Of a DNA stretch of 64,000 nucleotides, positions 61,003 to 64,000 are shown in pieces. The notes below the pieces were generated by a model. The model was not told the DNA's origin. It worked only from the letters and a program-made list of their open reading frames with translations, and ran no database searches. The stretch is from assembly GCA_949296645.1 (NCBI GenBank), contig CASFPH010000003.1, positions 107,341-171,340 of the forward strand. The letters are read 5' to 3'. Position 1 is the stretch's first letter. The number at the start of each line of letters is the position of its first letter. Source of the DNA: an uncultured Bacteroidales bacterium (GTDB lineage: Bacteria; Bacteroidota; Bacteroidia; Bacteroidales; UBA932). The translations under genes and the position numbers were made by a program.

Positions 61003-63675
61003 ATGGAAAAATTTCTTTTATCAATATTGTTTTTGTTGTCGGTGCCCCTTCTATATGCTGAAGGAGGGGCTACCGTCAATAATGAGAGAAGACCTTTGGA
61101 TGAAAAAGCGTATGGACAGTGGATTTATCTTCAGAAAGAGCAGATCTCTCCAGATGGCAAGTGGGTGTCATATGAGCAGCGGAATATGGATGGGGTGAGA
61201 AGGATAGTGTTGTGTAGACAGAATATAAAAGATACAATATCTAATGGGAAAAATCTGAATATCAATTCCACATCCAAGTATGTTTATTATGATGTAATCA
61301 AAGGTGATTCCGTCAGAAAACGCTATATTATGAATATGGAAACTGGTAATTCATTCCTGGTGGATTCATTCAATGCTATGTCGTTTTTGCCTGACAATCA
61401 TGTTCTTCTTTTAAAAAAACCTAAGGATACGCTTGCCACTAAGATGACTCCAAAATACGGAATGTCAGATGTGTTTATAATAAACCTGGATTTAAAAGAC
61501 ACTATTTGTTTTCCGAATGTTGTTTCGCATCGTTTCTCGTCAGACTATTCCAGAATGTTGATGTGCTGCAGGGAGGATTCTCTCCTTAAATTTTCCGTAT
61601 ATGACATGAAATCCGGTGAAAGAAGATATCTAAGGACCGGTGATTCCGGTTTCAGTTTCATTAACGCTGATTTCAGCAGGGAAATGGACAGATTCGCATT
61701 GCTGAAAAGATATTTGACGGACAAGGACACTACATTCCGGATTGCGATATACGATTATGCCAAAATGAAGGAAATAGCTTCGTTCGGCCTTGATTCTGAT
61801 TTTATGCCGTCCGGGTTCAGCGAATTGTTGTCTCCGCTGAAATTCAACTATGCGGGTGATGCCCTCTATTTTAAATTGGGACGCAAACTGCATCCTGTAA
61901 AGGATACCTCAGGAGTCAAGGGTGTGAATGTCCAGATATGGAAATGGAACGCACCTTCAATACCAGTAAGGCAGTCACCTTCGCCTGAAGTCATCACAAA
62001 GGATGTCTTCTGTCTATATGACATGAAAAAGAAGAAGGTAATTGAGCTTTCGGATGCCGACATGCCGTACTTCCAGTTCAGTGAAGGAGAATACGAAGAT
62101 TATACCCTTGGTTTCAATTCCCACAAATACCAGAAAAGCGAGGAGTATGAGGCAGGCCCGAGGTATGACGTGTATCTTGTAAATCTAAGGGACGGGTCAA
62201 GAAAGCGGTTCCTTGAAGCTTCTTATTATATTCCGTCGATTTCTTATGACAAGAAATATGTTTCGTGGTTTGAACCTGCAGACAGTTCATGGTATGTTAT
62301 GAATACCGCTACCATGGAGAAGAGAAATATCACGGAAACTGTTGATGACATATTTTATAATGACGAGCTGGACATGCCGATGCATGCCGCACCTTTCGGA
62401 CCGCTGGGATGGCTTGACCGTGAGGACAAGTTCCTTGTGCACTCGAAACATGATGTATGGATGTTCGATGCATCCGGGGATGAGGCTCCGGTATGCCTGA
62501 CAGGAGGGCTCGGAAAAGAAACCGGAATATCGTTCAGATATATAAAGCCGTCAAAAGCGCAAAGGTATGTTTCCGGCAAGGAGACAGCTTATTTCAACGC
62601 TTTTCAGAATTCGACCAAGCGTTCCGGATACTATGCCTTTTATCCTGACGGAAATCAGAAGACCGGATTTTCCGGAGAATTCAGGGAGCTGGTGATGGGA
62701 GACTGCAAATATTCATCTCTCGCATTCTCAAAAGACGGAAATAAATGCATATGGAAAAAGCAGACTTTTACGGATTATCCGGAAGTATATTTGTCTGATG
62801 AGGATTTCAGTGATGCGGTCAAGCTGTCCGAATCCAATCCTCAGCAGTCGGAATACATCTGGGGTACATCCGAACTTGTAGAATGGAGCACTTTCAACGG
62901 AAGGAAGCTTCAGGGAATATTGTGCAAGCCTGAGAATTTCGACCCTTCCAGGAAGTATCCCATGCTGGTCTATTTTTATGAGAAGAGAAGCGACAATCTT
63001 CACAGATACAATATTCCTTCTCCTGTATCTACGGTGGTCAACTGGTCTTACTGCGTCAGCAACGGATATATAGTATTCATACCTGATGTGGTCTTTAAGG
63101 ACGGTGATCCCGGTGCCTCTTCCTATGATGCCGTAGTCAGCGGGGTAAGGGAGATGACCGACAGATATGATTTCATCGATGAAGAGAGAATCGGGCTGAG
63201 CGGCCACAGCTGGGGCGGATATCAGATAGCATATCTTATAACTAAGACAGACATGTTCAAGGCTGTGGTTTCCGGTGCTCCTGTCTCCAACATGACAAGT
63301 GCATATGGCGGAATCAGGTGGGAAACAGGCAAGAGCCGTATGTTCCAGTACGAGCATACACAGAGCCGTATCGGCGGTACACTTTGGGAGAAACCTATGG
63401 AATATTTCAGAAATTCACCTATTTTTTATGTTCCTCAGATAAATACTCCGGTACTGATTCTGCACAATGACAAGGATGGTTCGGTTCCATGGGAACAGGG
63501 TATAGAATTCTTTATGGCATTGAGAAGACTTGACAAACCTGCCTGGATGCTTAACTATAAGGGTGAGGGTCATAAAGTCCAGAAATGGAACAACCGTATG
63601 GACTACTCAAGAAAGGTCATGGGATTCTATGACTACTACCTGAAAGGTGCTGAAGAACCGTTATGGATGAAATAA
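61003..63675 (+). CDS. Secreted S9-family (prolyl oligopeptidase-like) serine peptidase
   Basis: This 890-residue protein has a signal peptide (MEKFLLSILFLLSVPLLYAE), a long N-terminal beta-propeller (about 40-640) and a C-terminal alpha/beta-hydrolase domain. The catalytic triad is visible: S736 in SGHSWGGYQIAY, D825 in ILHNDKDGSVPW and H857 in YKGEGHKVQK. It should cleave short peptides outside the cytoplasm. The gene overlaps or abuts the SusD stop (60998), and ATG 61003 gives a better signal peptide than 60988. Its place in the SusCD operon suggests processing of peptides before or after uptake. Confidence 0.93.
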   Translation: MEKFLLSILFLLSVPLLYAEGGATVNNERRPLDEKAYGQWIYLQKEQISPDGKWVSYEQRNMDGVRRIVLCRQNIKDTISNGKNLNINSTSKYVYYDVIKGDSVRKRYIMNMETGNSFLVDSFNAMSFLPDNHVLLLKKPKDTLATKMTPKYGMSDVFIINLDLKDTICFPNVVSHRFSSDYSRMLMCCREDSLLKFSVYDMKSGERRYLRTGDSGFSFINADFSREMDRFALLKRYLTDKDTTFRIAIYDYAKMKEIASFGLDSDFMPSGFSELLSPLKFNYAGDALYFKLGRKLHPVKDTSGVKGVNVQIWKWNAPSIPVRQSPSPEVITKDVFCLYDMKKKKVIELSDADMPYFQFSEGEYEDYTLGFNSHKYQKSEEYEAGPRYDVYLVNLRDGSRKRFLEASYYIPSISYDKKYVSWFEPADSSWYVMNTATMEKRNITETVDDIFYNDELDMPMHAAPFGPLGWLDREDKFLVHSKHDVWMFDASGDEAPVCLTGGLGKETGISFRYIKPSKAQRYVSGKETAYFNAFQNSTKRSGYYAFYPDGNQKTGFSGEFRELVMGDCKYSSLAFSKDGNKCIWKKQTFTDYPEVYLSDEDFSDAVKLSESNPQQSEYIWGTSELVEWSTFNGRKLQGILCKPENFDPSRKYPMLVYFYEKRSDNLHRYNIPSPVSTVVNWSYCVSNGYIVFIPDVVFKDGDPGASSYDAVVSGVREMTDRYDFIDEERIGLSGHSWGGYQIAYLITKTDMFKAVVSGAPVSNMTSAYGGIRWETGKSRMFQYEHTQSRIGGTLWEKPMEYFRNSPIFYVPQINTPVLILHNDKDGSVPWEQGIEFFMALRRLDKPAWMLNYKGEGHKVQKWNNRMDYSRKVMGFYDYYLKGAEEPLWMK

Positions 63676-63702
63676 TTTCCGGTTTCGGTAATATGAGTCG
63701 GT

Positions 63703-63727
63703 GCGTCAGATTTCAATCTGATGCATC
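63703..63727 (+). terminator. Weak hairpin after the S9 peptidase gene
   Basis: GCGTCAGATT (63703-63712) pairs with AATCTGATGC (63715-63724) with a G-T wobble. The T-tract is poor. Confidence 0.35.
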
Positions 63728-63740
63728 GCCTTCTTACATA

Positions 63741-63771
63741 TTTGCATATTCAGATAAAATTACTACCTTTA
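63741..63771 (+). promoter_or_regulatory. Promoter of the short secreted ORF at 63808
   Basis: TTTG (63741-63744) and TACCTTTA (63764-63771) lie 19 nt apart, close to the Bacteroidota consensus with one mismatch in the downstream element. Confidence 0.6.
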
Positions 63772-63807
63772 TCGTAAATTTAACCTGAAACTTAAACACT
63801 GAACTTT

Positions 63808-63918
63808 ATGAAACGGCTTGTCAGCACTATTGCGGCAATAGTTGTATCTGTTATTGCTGCATCAGCCCGGCAGTCATTGTCTGATGAATTTGCCTATAAG
63901 GTTGCTGAAAACGGTTGA
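63808..63918 (+). pseudogene. Secreted-protein gene cut short, probably by insertion
   Basis: The ATG at 63808 begins a signal peptide (MKRLVSTIAAIVVSVIAASA) and 15 more residues (RQSLSDEFAYKVAENG), then TGA at 63916-63918. The stop lies within the repeated sequence described in the next entry. A good promoter lies upstream. The protein was probably longer before an insertion; the rest is outside the window or lost. Confidence 0.5.
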
Positions 63919-64000
63919 TATCCGTTCACCCAAAACGGTGATATCCGTTCACTTTTCATACTCTTTACCTATGGCGATGCAAATTTATTGATTTTCGTCT
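63908..64000. mobile_element. Probable end of an insertion sequence (IS21-like), rest outside window
   Basis: Two direct repeats, AAAACGGTTGATATCCGTTC (from 63908) and AAAACGGTGATATCCGTTCA (from 63932), each contain the same ATATCCGTTCAC core. Repeated binding sites near the tip are typical of IS21-family ends. No transposase is inside the window, so family and orientation remain open. Confidence 0.45.

Overview
The window comes from a Bacteroidota genome, most likely order Bacteroidales. Evidence: SusC/SusD pairs with ECF sigma and FecR genes, Bacteroides-type promoters (TTTG about 19 nt upstream of TAnnTTTG), many surface-type lipoproteins, an N-succinylornithine carbamoyltransferase in the arginine operon, and a flavodoxin followed by a DUF2023 gene. 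I cannot name the genus. The background is mid-GC, broken by an AT-rich block at about 23.06-27.33 kb.

Layout. (1) 1-3.4 kb, minus: an autoregulated ABC transporter / GntR (YtrA-type) operon ending in an outer-membrane barrel gene cut by the window edge. (2) 3.5-5.4 kb, plus: a hipBA toxin-antitoxin pair overlapping ogt. (3) 5.4-12.3 kb, plus: an ECF sigma / FecR / TlpA-like / SusC / SusD locus that is decaying. The sigma factor lacks about 14 residues of region 2 and has no ATG start, and SusC has lost about 1.2 kb with a frameshift. (4) 12.4-14.5 kb: a methyltransferase and a DHA2 multidrug exporter. (5) 14.6-32.6 kb: the most unusual part. It holds five intact beta-propeller lipoprotein genes, an ABC ATPase with a small membrane protein, a methyltransferase, a secreted peptide with ten cysteines, a thioredoxin-fold lipoprotein with one active-site-like Cys, and a tandem RND pump with its adaptor. 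A degenerate IS110-family element has split further remnants there. (6) 32.7-33.8 kb: a nucleotidyltransferase and a repeat-rich intergenic region. (7) 33.8-42.3 kb, minus: a full arginine operon (GNAT-argG-argC-argD-argF'-argB-argE-argH) with in-frame minisatellites in argE and argH. (8) 42.7-48.6 kb: a DMT exporter, then a cobalamin riboswitch driving btuB, a BtuG-like propeller and a surface protein. (9) 48.7-54.3 kb: MATE pump, lipoprotein, flavodoxin/DUF2023, secreted protein, short-type AhcY. (10) 54.3-63.7 kb, plus: an intact sigma/FecR/SusC/SusD locus ending in a secreted S9 peptidase, then a secreted gene cut short at what looks like an IS end.

How the genes work together. The two sigma/FecR/SusCD loci are paralogous and probably import peptides or other oligomers through the outer membrane under ligand-sensed control; the S9 peptidase in the second supports a peptide substrate. 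The riboswitch unit captures and imports vitamin B12. The arginine operon encodes the acylated pathway from glutamate to arginine. The propeller / Cys-rich peptide / thioredoxin-like / RND / ABC region looks like an envelope system for making, folding or exporting a small secreted peptide; this is inference, and it is the best candidate here for an undescribed system.
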